Source of the DNA: DASPKW01 sp038244055
Lineage (GTDB): Bacteria > Planctomycetota > Phycisphaerae > Tepidisphaerales > Tepidisphaeraceae
DNA: 11,545 bases
Reading direction: 5' to 3'
Assembly: GCA_038244055.1 (NCBI GenBank)
Contig: JBBRTW010000218.1
Span: 1 to 11,545, forward strand
Under the pieces are notes generated by a model that searched no databases, had not been told where the DNA came from, and worked only from the letters and a program-made list of their open reading frames with translations. Both the position numbers and the translations under genes were made by a program. Shown here piece after piece: positions 1-6,110 of the stretch (position 1 is its first letter; every line of letters begins with the position of its first letter).

Positions 1-178
1 CGATTGTTGCCAGGGGTTTTAACCCCTGGACCCCGGCCTCTCTTACCCACGTCTTCGCCCGGAGGGCGGTCGATTGTTGCCAGGGGTTTTAACCCCTGGA
101 CCCCGGCCTCCCTTACCCACGTCTTCGCCCGGAGGGCGGGCGATTGTTGCCAGGGGTTTTAACCCCTGGACCCCGGCC
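1..178. repeat. 70-bp tandem repeat, about 2.5 copies, open at left edge
   Basis: Unit 1 is 1-70, unit 2 is 71-140, and unit 3 breaks off near 178 after 38 matching bases. Units 1 and 2 differ at only two positions that I can see. Each unit holds an inverted repeat, CCAGGGGTT-TT-AACCCCTGG (10-29, 80-99, 150-169). The two full units also hold a small GC hairpin, CGCCC-GGA-GGGCG. There are no unique spacers, so this is not a CRISPR. It is probably part of a longer array continuing to the left. Function unknown. Confidence 0.9.
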
Positions 179-262
179 CCGATGACCAAGTGATGCACGC
201 CACCGCGCCCTTCGTCCGCCACTCCCTCCCTGCCCACCTCCCCATGGTAGGATAAAGGATCG

Positions 263-877
263 ATGAAACGCCTCCTCTCCAACCTCGCCGCCATCCTCTC
301 CCTGCTGCTGTGCATCGGCGTCTGCGTCCTCTGGGTGCGCGGCCGCGGCGGCTCGGATCAAGCGGCCTGGACCTACGACCGCTGGCTACCCGATGGCGGC
401 GCGGCCAGCACCCAGATCACGCTCAGCTCCGAAAAGCGCCTGTGGCTGGGCATCTACTGGGGGCAGGTCGGCCCGCCCAATGGCCAGCTCGTCTGGGGCT
501 ACTACCTCAACGCCGATCAAAGCGGCGGCCATCCCCGACTCCGCTTCAGCCGCGCGCCCTACCACCCCTGGGAAATCTCCGGCCTGATCGACCCCGATCG
601 CGGCGCATCCGGATGGGGCCCCTTGCGCTGGTCCACCTCCAGCCGCTCCAGGCCAAAGGATGGCGATGATTCCCGCAGCATCACCCTGGGCATCTCCCAC
701 TGGCTGGCCGCCCTGCTCCTGGCCATCGGGCCGACCCTTCGATTCAAGACCCTGCGCCGCCAGCGCCGCATTCGCAGGGTCGGTCTGTGCCCCAAATGCG
801 GCTACGATCTCCGCGCCACCCCCGACCCCGCCGGCCCGCGCCTGGCGGTATGTCCGGAGTGCGGAAGAGGAGGGTGA
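263..877 (+). CDS. membrane protein with C-terminal Cys4 zinc ribbon
   Basis: A 204-residue protein of unknown function. Residues 5-26 form a strongly hydrophobic membrane segment or signal anchor (LAAILSLLLCIGVCVLWV). A middle region of about 115 residues rich in Trp, Gly and Pro follows. A second hydrophobic stretch lies near 146-157, then a basic linker. The protein ends in a zinc ribbon with C176, C179, C197 and C200 (CPKCGYDLRATPD...CPECG). From memory, this N-terminal anchor plus CGYDLRATPD tail is a recurrent lineage-specific architecture in planctomycetes, with no established role. The ATG has AAAGGA just upstream, and -10-like hexamers (TAGGAT at 248-253, GATAAA at 251-256) end 6-9 nt before it, so a very short leader is possible. 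The gene stands alone; the next gene starts about 110 bp downstream. Confidence 0.75.
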   Translation: MKRLLSNLAAILSLLLCIGVCVLWVRGRGGSDQAAWTYDRWLPDGGAASTQITLSSEKRLWLGIYWGQVGPPNGQLVWGYYLNADQSGGHPRLRFSRAPYHPWEISGLIDPDRGASGWGPLRWSTSSRSRPKDGDDSRSITLGISHWLAALLLAIGPTLRFKTLRRQRRIRRVGLCPKCGYDLRATPDPAGPRLAVCPECGRGG

Positions 878-918
878 GGGTCCGACGATGTGAATGTCCC
901 AAAACTCAACGGTTCAAA

Positions 919-937
919 CATGGGCACGATGCCCATG
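919..937. repeat. perfect 8-bp hairpin, intergenic
   Basis: CATGGGCA-CGA-TGCCCATG is a perfect inverted repeat between the zinc-ribbon gene (stop 875-877) and the oxidoreductase start at 987. No T-run follows it, so it is a poor rho-independent terminator on the plus strand. Its look resembles the short dispersed palindromes common in planctomycete spacers. It lies inside the N-terminal extension that a start at 894 would require, which argues against that start. Confidence 0.7.
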
Positions 938-951
938 CTACGAGACGGGAT

Positions 952-980
952 TTGCGATCGGGCGGCGGTGGGCCTATTGT
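952..980 (+). promoter_or_regulatory. predicted promoter of the DsbA-like gene
   Basis: TTGCGA (952-957) and TATTGT (975-980) are separated by 17 bp. Each matches 4 of 6 bases of the sigma-70 -35 and -10 consensus. The -10 ends 6 nt before the GTG at 987, which would put the transcription start on or beside the start codon and give a leaderless mRNA. Inferred from spacing only. Confidence 0.45.
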
Positions 981-986
981 TACAGC

Positions 987-1559
987 GTGTCCGAATCAAA
1001 AAACAATTTGTCGACCCGCGGCGCTGTTGATCGGGCCAATGACGTGATCGATCTGGTGGTGCCCGTCACCGGCAACGATCATTCGCGCGGGCGCGCCGAT
1101 GCCCCGGTGACATTGGTCGAGTATGGGGATTACGAATGCCCCGATTGCTTCAATGCCGAGCCGGTGGTGGCCGAGTTGCGCAATCGCATGGGCGATCGCC
1201 TGCGCGCGGTCTTCCGCCATTTCGCGCGGAACTCGGTGCATCCGCGCTCCAGCGCCGCCGCCGCCGCGGCCGAGGCGGCCGGGATACAGAACCGTTTCTG
1301 GGAAATGCACGAAGCGCTCTTCCGCCATCAGCGCGAGCTCGCCGATCTCGATCTGACCCATCTCGCCCTGACCCTCGGCCTTGAGGTCTACCAGTTCCAG
1401 AGCGACCTCGAATCCCCGGCCGTCGCGCGGCGCGTCCGTAACGATTATGAAACCGCGGTCCTCAGCGGCGTGAAAGGAACGCCGACGTTTTTCATCAACG
1501 GGCGACGGTATCGAGGGAAGGCGGAAGTGGACGGGATGATGGGGGCGCTTTCCGAATGA
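987..1559 (+). CDS. DsbA/thioredoxin-like oxidoreductase (cytosolic)
   Basis: A 190-residue thioredoxin-fold protein of the DsbA-like/Thioredoxin_4 group, predicted to catalyse thiol-disulfide exchange. The active-site motif is C51-P-D-C54 in GDYECPDCF. The helical insertion follows (FWEMHEALFRHQ), and the cis-proline loop is GTP166TFFING. The start APVTLVEYGDYECP resembles DsbA-like domains sometimes fused to NhaA antiporters. No signal peptide or membrane segment is visible, so I place it in the cytoplasm. I chose GTG 987 rather than ATG 894. The intervening 93 nt contain the 919-937 hairpin, encode a low-quality Cys/Trp-rich peptide, and precede a -10-like TATTGT exactly 6 nt before the GTG. 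The gene is convergent with the next one, with 7 bp between the stops. Physiological substrate unknown. Confidence 0.82.
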   Translation: MSESKNNLSTRGAVDRANDVIDLVVPVTGNDHSRGRADAPVTLVEYGDYECPDCFNAEPVVAELRNRMGDRLRAVFRHFARNSVHPRSSAAAAAAEAAGIQNRFWEMHEALFRHQRELADLDLTHLALTLGLEVYQFQSDLESPAVARRVRNDYETAVLSGVKGTPTFFINGRRYRGKAEVDGMMGALSE

Positions 1560-1566
1560 CGTCGCC

Positions 1567-1872
1567 TCACCCCCACTTCTTCGCCAACTCCTCCAACCCC
1601 GCATTCTTCAAATCCCCCGGCGTCATGCACGGACGCAGTTTGACCACCGCGTCGAACGTCAGGAACCACGGCTCGGCCAGCGCGGGAATCTGCGCGGCGT
1701 CTTTCAGATCGACGACGAGCACGGCCGTGCGAACGCCATTATCCTCGATAAAATAGGCCGCTTCAGGCTTGATGGCCTCGAGGATCTTCGCGATCTTCGC
1801 CCCGGCCGTGCCATCGCGGCAGGCGGCGTTGAATTTTTCCGTGGACATCGCCGCCGTGAAGAGCATGCGCAT
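1567..1872 (-). CDS. small conserved-looking protein, possible ferredoxin-like alpha/beta fold
   Basis: A 101-residue soluble protein. It starts MRMLFTAAMSTEKFN, has a central KPEAAYFIEDNGVRTAVLVV segment, then a QIPALAEPWFLTF strand/turn, and ends GLEELAKKWG. The pattern of strand, helix (FNAACRDGTAGAKIAKILEAI), two strands, helix and strand suggests a small ferredoxin-like barrel. I recall similar short proteins, some carrying unreliable enzyme names, but cannot name a family with certainty. It has no catalytic motif. The ATG is preceded by AGGGA about 6 nt upstream, a normal ribosome site, unlike several leaderless-looking neighbours. ATG at codon 3 is an alternative start. It shares a strand with the sialidase-like gene about 208 bp upstream, and a strong hairpin lies in between, so it is probably a separate transcript. 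Confidence 0.7.
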   Translation of the reverse strand: MRMLFTAAMSTEKFNAACRDGTAGAKIAKILEAIKPEAAYFIEDNGVRTAVLVVDLKDAAQIPALAEPWFLTFDAVVKLRPCMTPGDLKNAGLEELAKKWG

Positions 1873-1906
1873 AACGAATCCCTGGGTTGGAGGTAAGCCA
1901 ATTGAA

Positions 1907-1929
1907 TTGCCGCGAGTCTATCGCGGCAA
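1907..1929 (-). terminator. perfect 9-bp hairpin between two minus-strand genes
   Basis: TTGCCGCGA-GTCTA-TCGCGGCAA is a perfect inverted repeat. On the minus strand it lies about 150 nt after the sialidase-like stop and is followed by TTCAATT, a weak U tract, so it could end that transcript. It also lies 35-57 nt upstream of the small gene starting at 1872, so a leader or operator role is possible. The rest of 1873-2080 shows only a weak CATGC/GCATG hairpin near 1978-1993 and C-rich sequence. Confidence 0.4.
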
Positions 1930-2080
1930 AGGGGTCATGCAAACAAAAAAGTGAATTGATCGATCGAGTGCTGCGGTCATGCTTCGCGGCATGGGTGCAA
2001 GCAGGACAACCATCCCCCCTCCCGCGCCGCCTCCTCCCCCAAGTGCGCCGCCCATCCCCGGTGATCCCCCATCGCGCGCT

Positions 2081-3226
2081 TCAGTAAACCACCACAAACC
2101 CCTCCGCAGTTCCCGCCGCGGCCGGCATGCTCCAGGCCGGCATATCCCGCTGCGCACCCGCTGCCCCCTCAATCACCTTCATTTCACTGCTGAGCAACTG
2201 CCACTTCACCACGCCCCCCTTCTTCCAAGCCGTCCCCTCATCCCACGCCATCAGGATCGTCCCATTCGCGCCCACCGCGAGGGTCGGATGCTTCCGCGTC
2301 CCCGCCCGGCCCGGCGGCGCAACCGGCTCATTCTTCGCCTTGCTCACATCCGCCACAAACACATTGCCGCCGATCTCCCACGCCGCCAGCACCTTCTCCC
2401 CCGCCGCCGCGAACGATGCCGTGCTCATCGGGCAGGTTTTGCCCACCCATTCGGCCGCCTTCATCGGCGCGCCGGTAATCTGATCGGATTTGCCATTGAC
2501 GATATAAATATCGCGCGTCGCCTCGTTCGCCCCGCGATAGAGCGTCCACAGCCGCCCGGCCGGATCGGCGTAAATCTTCATCGCGCAGCACCCGCAGGCC
2601 CCCGTCGCCTCCGATGCCCCGGCCGTCTCCGCCGCGAACGTCTTCCCCTCATCTTTCGACATCGACACCCACACCGCCCGGTTCATCTCCCCCTTCTTCC
2701 CCGGCGTCGGCGCGTGCCAGGCCACATACACATTCCCGGCCGAATCCGCCGCCACCGATCCCCCGCCATCCAGCCCCGGATGCGCCGCGATCATGTTCCG
2801 CTGCGCCTCGAATCCCTCGCCCGCATCATTCATCCGCGCGTACAGCATCGGCGTCGATTCCCCCGGCCCGCGCGGCATCGCCTTGTCCGTTCCCATCCAC
2901 GCCACATGCGCCCGATCCTTCTTCCCCAGCGCGAGCTGCGCCCCCCGCACCGTCCCCACCATCAGCGCCGCCCCCGGCTCTGAATTCACCCGAATCGCCG
3001 CCGACCACGTCTTGCCCCCATCGGCCGAAGTTCGATAGTTCACATCCGCCGCCCGCTCATCGCCAGTCAGATAAACCAGATGCAACCGCCCATCGGCGCC
3101 CCGCGCCATCTGCGGCTGAATCCCATTATCCGGACAGCGAACCACCGTAACCTTCGCCGGCGCGTCGGCCGCATGGCAGGGGGCGGTCATCGCAATCGCC
3201 AGAATCATCAGCGCGAGGTATTTCAT
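2081..3226 (-). CDS. secreted sialidase-like BNR/Asp-box beta-propeller protein
   Basis: A 381-residue exported protein of the sialidase superfamily fold. Residues 1-19 form a Sec signal peptide (KYLALMILAIAM core), with probable cleavage after CHA. Asp-box (BNR) repeats are visible: SADGGKTW at 67-74, SKDEGKTF at 190-197, and a degenerate NDAGEGF at 133-139. Repeated AHVAW/VYVAW/VLAAW strand motifs mark the propeller blades. A cluster CGCC at 211-214 is unusual and might bind metal or form disulfides after export. I cannot confirm the catalytic Arg triad, Tyr and Asp of true sialidases, so 'sialidase-like' describes fold only. The protein ends in strand residues (EGFVVVY) with no anchor. TAAGAT lies 7 nt before the ATG and there is no clear ribosome site, so the mRNA may be leaderless. 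The divergent ORF at 3301 lies 74 bp away. Confidence 0.8.
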   Translation of the reverse strand: MKYLALMILAIAMTAPCHAADAPAKVTVVRCPDNGIQPQMARGADGRLHLVYLTGDERAADVNYRTSADGGKTWSAAIRVNSEPGAALMVGTVRGAQLALGKKDRAHVAWMGTDKAMPRGPGESTPMLYARMNDAGEGFEAQRNMIAAHPGLDGGGSVAADSAGNVYVAWHAPTPGKKGEMNRAVWVSMSKDEGKTFAAETAGASEATGACGCCAMKIYADPAGRLWTLYRGANEATRDIYIVNGKSDQITGAPMKAAEWVGKTCPMSTASFAAAGEKVLAAWEIGGNVFVADVSKAKNEPVAPPGRAGTRKHPTLAVGANGTILMAWDEGTAWKKGGVVKWQLLSSEMKVIEGAAGAQRDMPAWSMPAAAGTAEGFVVVY

Positions 3227-3233
3227 GCGGCGT

Positions 3234-3239
3234 ATCTTA
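3234..3239 (-). promoter_or_regulatory. -10-like hexamer of the sialidase-like gene
   Basis: On the minus strand TAAGAT is followed by 7 nt and then the ATG at 3226. No convincing -35 is seen. If used, transcription would start at or within a base or two of the start codon. Confidence 0.35.
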
Positions 3240-3288
3240 ATTCACGGGTATTGGGTTGGATAGGCCAAGGGCGCGGTCGCAATGCGTG

Positions 3289-3294
3289 TAGAAT
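3289..3294 (+). promoter_or_regulatory. -10-like hexamer of the ORF at 3301
   Basis: TAGAAT (5 of 6 matches to TATAAT) is followed by exactly 6 nt and then the ATG at 3301. There is no Shine-Dalgarno. This supports a leaderless start and supports the ORF being, or having been, a real gene. No good -35 was found at 16-18 bp. Confidence 0.4.
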
Positions 3295-3300
3295 AACGTC

Positions 3301-3627
3301 ATGCTAACCTTGGGGTACGCGCGTCCGGGCACGATCAATCGGCGGGAGCCGTGGGGTCCGATTCTCTTTTGGCCTTCGCGAAGAACGATGCTGCTGACCC
3401 TTCTCGCGGCCGCGGCATGGGTGTGGGTCTGGATGCGGCCGGGGGCTTGGAGGGTCAATGCGGAGGTTGAAGTAACCGCTGATTCGAGTTCCAACGGTGC
3501 ATGGCGAATCCAATTTACCCCGACGAGCCGACTGCTCGTACTTGGGCCGACCGGAAAGCTCATCGATCCGCAAACGAAATGCACGAAGAGGAATGAGCCA
3601 AAGGAGTTACAGTCCAAAAGTTGGTAA
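3301..3627 (+). CDS. short single-pass membrane ORF ending inside a dispersed repeat
   Basis: A 108-residue ORF of unknown function. It has a charged N-terminus, one membrane helix at about residues 30-46 (MLLTLLAAAAWVWVWM), then a segment with alternating strand character (VNAEVEVTADSSSNGAWRIQF) that would be extracytoplasmic or cytoplasmic depending on orientation. The last 17 residues (TKCTKRNEPKE...) are encoded by the dispersed repeat that begins at 3574. The same peptide appears in one frame of the other repeat copy at 6130. The original C-terminus has therefore probably been replaced or cut off by repeat insertion. A TAGAAT exactly 6 nt before the ATG supports expression. It is divergent from the sialidase-like gene. 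It could be a remnant rather than a functional gene, and I do not recognise a family. Confidence 0.4.
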   Translation: MLTLGYARPGTINRREPWGPILFWPSRRTMLLTLLAAAAWVWVWMRPGAWRVNAEVEVTADSSSNGAWRIQFTPTSRLLVLGPTGKLIDPQTKCTKRNEPKELQSKSW

Positions 3628-3727
3628 ATGACGAACTGCACGTTGCGAAAAATACATTTCTACTCTTCTCTCCGGTCTTCTTCGTGCCCTTCGTGTTTTT
3701 CGTGGTTCATCTGAATTATTCGAGCTA
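3574..3727. repeat. dispersed ~150-bp repeat, copy A, with inverted ends
   Basis: 3574-3599 is identical over 26 bp to 6130-6155. 3591-3726 aligns with 6299-6426, with near-identity over the last ~60 bp (CTTCTTCGTGCCCTTCGTG..., ending at GAATTATTCG). The ends are imperfect inverted repeats (ACGAAATGCACGAAGAGG against the complement of CTTCTTCGTGCCCTTCGTG). Read on the minus strand the element begins exactly with the TAG stop of the hpnH-partner gene and continues with in-frame TAA and TGA at +9 and +18. It is non-coding and resembles the CACGAAG-type repeats that give spurious 'TKNTKCTKR' or 'HEGTKARRK' peptides in planctomycete and verrucomicrobial genomes. Confidence 0.85.
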
Positions 3728-4147
3728 ATCCAGCTTCTCCGGATCGATCCGAATATCCGTCTCCCCCGCCGCCTTCTTCTCCGCGTATTTTCTCACCCAC
3801 GTCTCCCAGCTCTTCCCCGCCGCCGTATCCCGGCCGGTGAATGCCAGCGCCGCGATCTGGTCGTAGTCTATCGCCCGCTTCTCATCCGCATTCTTCGGGA
3901 ACAGCCGTACATAACAATCCGCCAGCGTCCGCCCATCGCTCTTGCGATCGAAGATATACCCTTCAACTTTCTCCCCCGACTTCAGCGTCAGCGTCACATC
4001 CCCCCGATAATCGAACGCCTTCTCCAGCGCCTGCCGAATCTCCTCATCGCCCGCCAGCGCGGGAATCCACCCTTCGAGGTTTTCGCGCGGCGCGGGCGGG
4101 GCGAGCTCCGCGTCGGCCGGTGGAATGGCGGTCGCCGGCGGGGTCAC
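3725..4147 (-). CDS. small protein translationally coupled to hpnH
   Basis: A 140-residue soluble protein of unknown function. Residues 1-25 are Pro/Ala-rich and probably disordered. A short helix follows (DEEIRQALEKAFDYRGD), then a beta-rich segment at about 47-85 (VTLTLKSGEKVEGYIFDR, CYVRLFPK) reminiscent of an Sm-like or SH3-like barrel. The tail IAALAFTGRDTAAGKSWETWVRKYAEKKAAGE is helical and basic. Its GTG start overlaps the hpnH stop in GTGA (4147-4144), so translation is probably coupled and the products may act together. From memory, similar proteins occur in planctomycetes, without a characterised role. An RNA-binding, membrane-surface or scaffolding role are all guesses. The stop codon abuts the repeat at 3574-3727. 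Confidence 0.75.
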   Translation of the reverse strand: MTPPATAIPPADAELAPPAPRENLEGWIPALAGDEEIRQALEKAFDYRGDVTLTLKSGEKVEGYIFDRKSDGRTLADCYVRLFPKNADEKRAIDYDQIAALAFTGRDTAAGKSWETWVRKYAEKKAAGETDIRIDPEKLD

Positions 4148-5265
4148 GAGTGAACCGCCTCGGGCTCGGACTTGCCCGCACGGACATTGAGCTGCACCAG
4201 CGCGCCGCCCTGTGCCGGCCCGGCCGATTCCTCCGCCAAATCCTCGCGGCGATTGCGCTTGAAGATCATCGATCTAACCGTTGCCCACATCCCGCGCACG
4301 CCCGAAAAAGTATGATCCACCGCCGTCGCCTCGTACCCGCTATGCACCATGCAGTTGGCGCACTTGGGATTGCCGCTGGCCTGCCCGTAGCGCTCCCAGC
4401 CGGTCGACTCCATCAATTCCGCGAACGTATCGGCGTACCCATCCTGCAGCAGGTAACACGGCTTCTGCCAGCCGAAAATATTGTAAGTCGGCATCCCCCA
4501 GGGCGTGCATTCGTACTCGCGCTTGCCCATCAGGAATTCCAGAAACAGCGGGCTCTGATTGAAGACCCAGCTCTTCTTGCGATTGCTGAGAATGCGCGCA
4601 AACAGCCGTTTGGTGCGCCCCTTGCCCAGGAAATGCTTCTGGTCCGGCGCTTTATCGTAGCTGTAGCCGGGCGAGAGCATCATCCCCTCCACCCCCAGCC
4701 CCATCATCTCATCGAAGAACCCGCGCACGCTCTGGGCATCCGCGCCATCGAAGAGCGTCGTGTTGGTCGTCACCCGGAATCCCTTGGCCACCGCCTCCTT
4801 GATCGCCTCGGCCGCGATGTCGTACCCCCCCTCCCGGCAGACCGCGAAATCGTGGTGATCGCGCTGACCATCCATGTGAACGCTGAACGTCAGGTACTTG
4901 GTCGGCTTGAAGAGATGCAGCTTCTCCTTCAGCAGTAGCGCGTTCGTGCATAGATAGATGTACTTCTTCCGCGCCACCAGCCCCTCGACGATCTTCTCGA
5001 TCTCCGGATGCAGCAGCGGCTCGCCGCCGGGAATGCTCACGATCGGCGCACCGCATTCATCGACCGCCGCAAAGCACTGCTCGGGCGTGAGCTGCTTCTT
5101 GAGAATGTGGGCCGGGTACTGAATCTTCCCGCACCCCGCGCACGCCAGATTGCACCGGAACAGCGGCTCCAGCATCAAGACCAGCGGGTAGCGCTTCCGC
5201 CGCCGCAGCTTCTGCCGCAGCACGTAAGTCGCCACCGTCCACATCTGCGAAATCGGAACGCCCAT
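4144..5265 (-). CDS. hpnH: HpnH, radical SAM adenosylhopane synthase
   Basis: A 373-residue radical SAM enzyme matching the HpnH family in length and motifs. HpnH adds the 5'-deoxyadenosyl radical to diploptene, forming adenosylhopane, the first step of extended (C35) hopanoids; it acts at the inner face of the membrane. Visible features: an N-terminal amphipathic/basic segment (VATYVLRQKLRRRKRYPL), the [4Fe-4S] motif C38NLAC42AGC45, the SAM-binding GGEP at 80-83, and the strands YIYLCTNALLL and FRVTTNTTLF. C105 lies close to a Cys position that I recall as important in HpnH mutational work. C-terminal cysteines are C252, C269, C301 and C304, the last two as CxxC. A GAAAGG ribosome site lies 4 nt before the ATG. 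The downstream partner gene overlaps the stop by 4 bp. No squalene-hopene cyclase or other hpn genes are in the window. Confidence 0.93.
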   Translation of the reverse strand: MGVPISQMWTVATYVLRQKLRRRKRYPLVLMLEPLFRCNLACAGCGKIQYPAHILKKQLTPEQCFAAVDECGAPIVSIPGGEPLLHPEIEKIVEGLVARKKYIYLCTNALLLKEKLHLFKPTKYLTFSVHMDGQRDHHDFAVCREGGYDIAAEAIKEAVAKGFRVTTNTTLFDGADAQSVRGFFDEMMGLGVEGMMLSPGYSYDKAPDQKHFLGKGRTKRLFARILSNRKKSWVFNQSPLFLEFLMGKREYECTPWGMPTYNIFGWQKPCYLLQDGYADTFAELMESTGWERYGQASGNPKCANCMVHSGYEATAVDHTFSGVRGMWATVRSMIFKRNRREDLAEESAGPAQGGALVQLNVRAGKSEPEAVHS

Positions 5266-5285
5266 GAAACCTTTCAGAGTTAATT

Positions 5286-5462
5286 AACCGCGAAGGCACG
5301 AAGACACGAAGAGGAAATCAAAACGGAAATGGAAGATAGCGCATTGAAAGCCATTTCTGAGCTTCCGTTGAATGGCGCGCAATCCGTTTGCATCTTCTCT
5401 ATCCTCAATCTTCCATTTTCGATCCTATCTCTTTTTCTTCGTGCCTTAGTGCCTTCGTGGTT
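5286..5462. repeat. ~177-bp palindromic repeat of the CACGAAG family
   Basis: The left end (5286-5316) and the complement of the right end (5432-5462) match at 26 of 31 positions (AACCGCGAAGGCAC against AACCACGAAGGCAC and onward). A second, inner inverted pair is GGAAATGGAAGAT (5325-5337) and ATCTTCCATTTTC (5408-5420), 12 of 13 matching. The element can fold on itself, carries no ORF worth calling, and fills most of the gap between the release-factor-like gene and hpnH. It shares the CACGAAG end motif with the copies at 3574 and 6111 but has a different interior. It looks like a non-autonomous MITE-like element; no transposase is nearby. Confidence 0.75.
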
Positions 5463-5547
5463 CAATCTCTTCGCATACTCCCAACGAGGATAGTCGGCCC
5501 ATCGCCGGTTGCCAAATGAAAATGAGCATGAATTTGCGTTCTTTTGG

Positions 5548-6063
5548 TCACCGCCGATGGGTGAGCGCGCCCGCGCCATTTTTTCCCCGAATGTTGTTGG
5601 CCGCCGTCCAGGCGTGCGGATCGGATTCCAGCAGCTTGATCAAGGCGCTGGTGGAAATCCCCAGGTTCGCCGCGACGGCCGCCGGATTGCCCGACAGCGC
5701 CTCCAGCAAATCCAGCGCCAGCCCAATCGCCGCAGGGTATAACGGATGATGCCCCGACACTTCCAGCCGACTCTGCCGGCGGATCGTCAGCAGCCAGTCC
5801 GGCGGCTCGAACCGCAAAAGCTCGACCGCCTCGCGCACTTCGATCGCCAGTTTCAGCCGCATCCGATGCAAGGCGCGCTTCTGATTCTCCATCAGCGAGC
5901 GCGCTTCGGTGGCCGTGACCAGCAGCCCGGTCCCCAGGTGGGCCAGGCGAACCGCGTTGGAGGTCTTATTCCGCTTCTGCCCGCCCGGCCCCGAACCGCG
6001 GTAGCGGTCCTCGCGGCATTGGGCCAGGAGCTGTTCATCGGTAAGAAAACGCAGCGACCCCAT
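5548..6063 (-). CDS. peptide chain release factor-like GGQ protein
   Basis: A 171-residue protein with only the catalytic RF-1 domain: YRGSGPGGQKRNKTSNAVRL, GGQ at 27-29. In release factors and in ArfB/ICT1-type rescue factors, GGQ promotes hydrolysis of peptidyl-tRNA on the ribosome. There is no codon-recognition domain, so stalled-ribosome rescue is more likely than normal termination. After the GGQ core come basic helices (MENQKRALHRMRLKLAIEVREA). A C-terminal helical part (YPAAIGLALDLLEALSGNPAAVAANLGISTSALIKLLES) reads like a small helix-turn-helix and differs from the basic tail of E. coli ArfB. I chose ATG 6063 over GTG 6072, because a strong GGGAGG (6077-6072) sits 8 nt before the ATG and overlaps the GTG. 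Monocistronic; a palindromic repeat lies between it and hpnH downstream. Confidence 0.85.
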   Translation of the reverse strand: MGSLRFLTDEQLLAQCREDRYRGSGPGGQKRNKTSNAVRLAHLGTGLLVTATEARSLMENQKRALHRMRLKLAIEVREAVELLRFEPPDWLLTIRRQSRLEVSGHHPLYPAAIGLALDLLEALSGNPAAVAANLGISTSALIKLLESDPHAWTAANNIRGKNGAGALTHRR

Positions 6064-6071
6064 TTCACTCA

Positions 6072-6077
6072 CCTCCC
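6072..6077 (-). promoter_or_regulatory. strong Shine-Dalgarno deciding the start of the GGQ protein
   Basis: On the minus strand GGGAGG is followed by TGAGTGAA (8 nt) and the ATG at 6063. It overlaps the alternative GTG at 6072, so that GTG cannot use it. It is the best ribosome site in the window and contrasts with the leaderless-looking starts elsewhere. Confidence 0.75.
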
Positions 6078-6110
6078 GTCGTGTGTCAATTCCAATTCAT
6101 CCAATCGCAG

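Noticed and set aside
1..178. CRISPR array
   Set aside because: The units are contiguous 70-bp tandem repeats with no unique spacers and no cas genes.
1979..3150. Plus-strand open frames opposite the sialidase-like gene
   Set aside because: Pro/Arg/His or Pro/Ser-rich shadow translations of a gene with a signal peptide and Asp boxes on the minus strand.
6070..6072. GTG start for the GGQ protein
   Set aside because: It overlaps the strong GGGAGG ribosome site, which is ideally spaced for ATG 6063.
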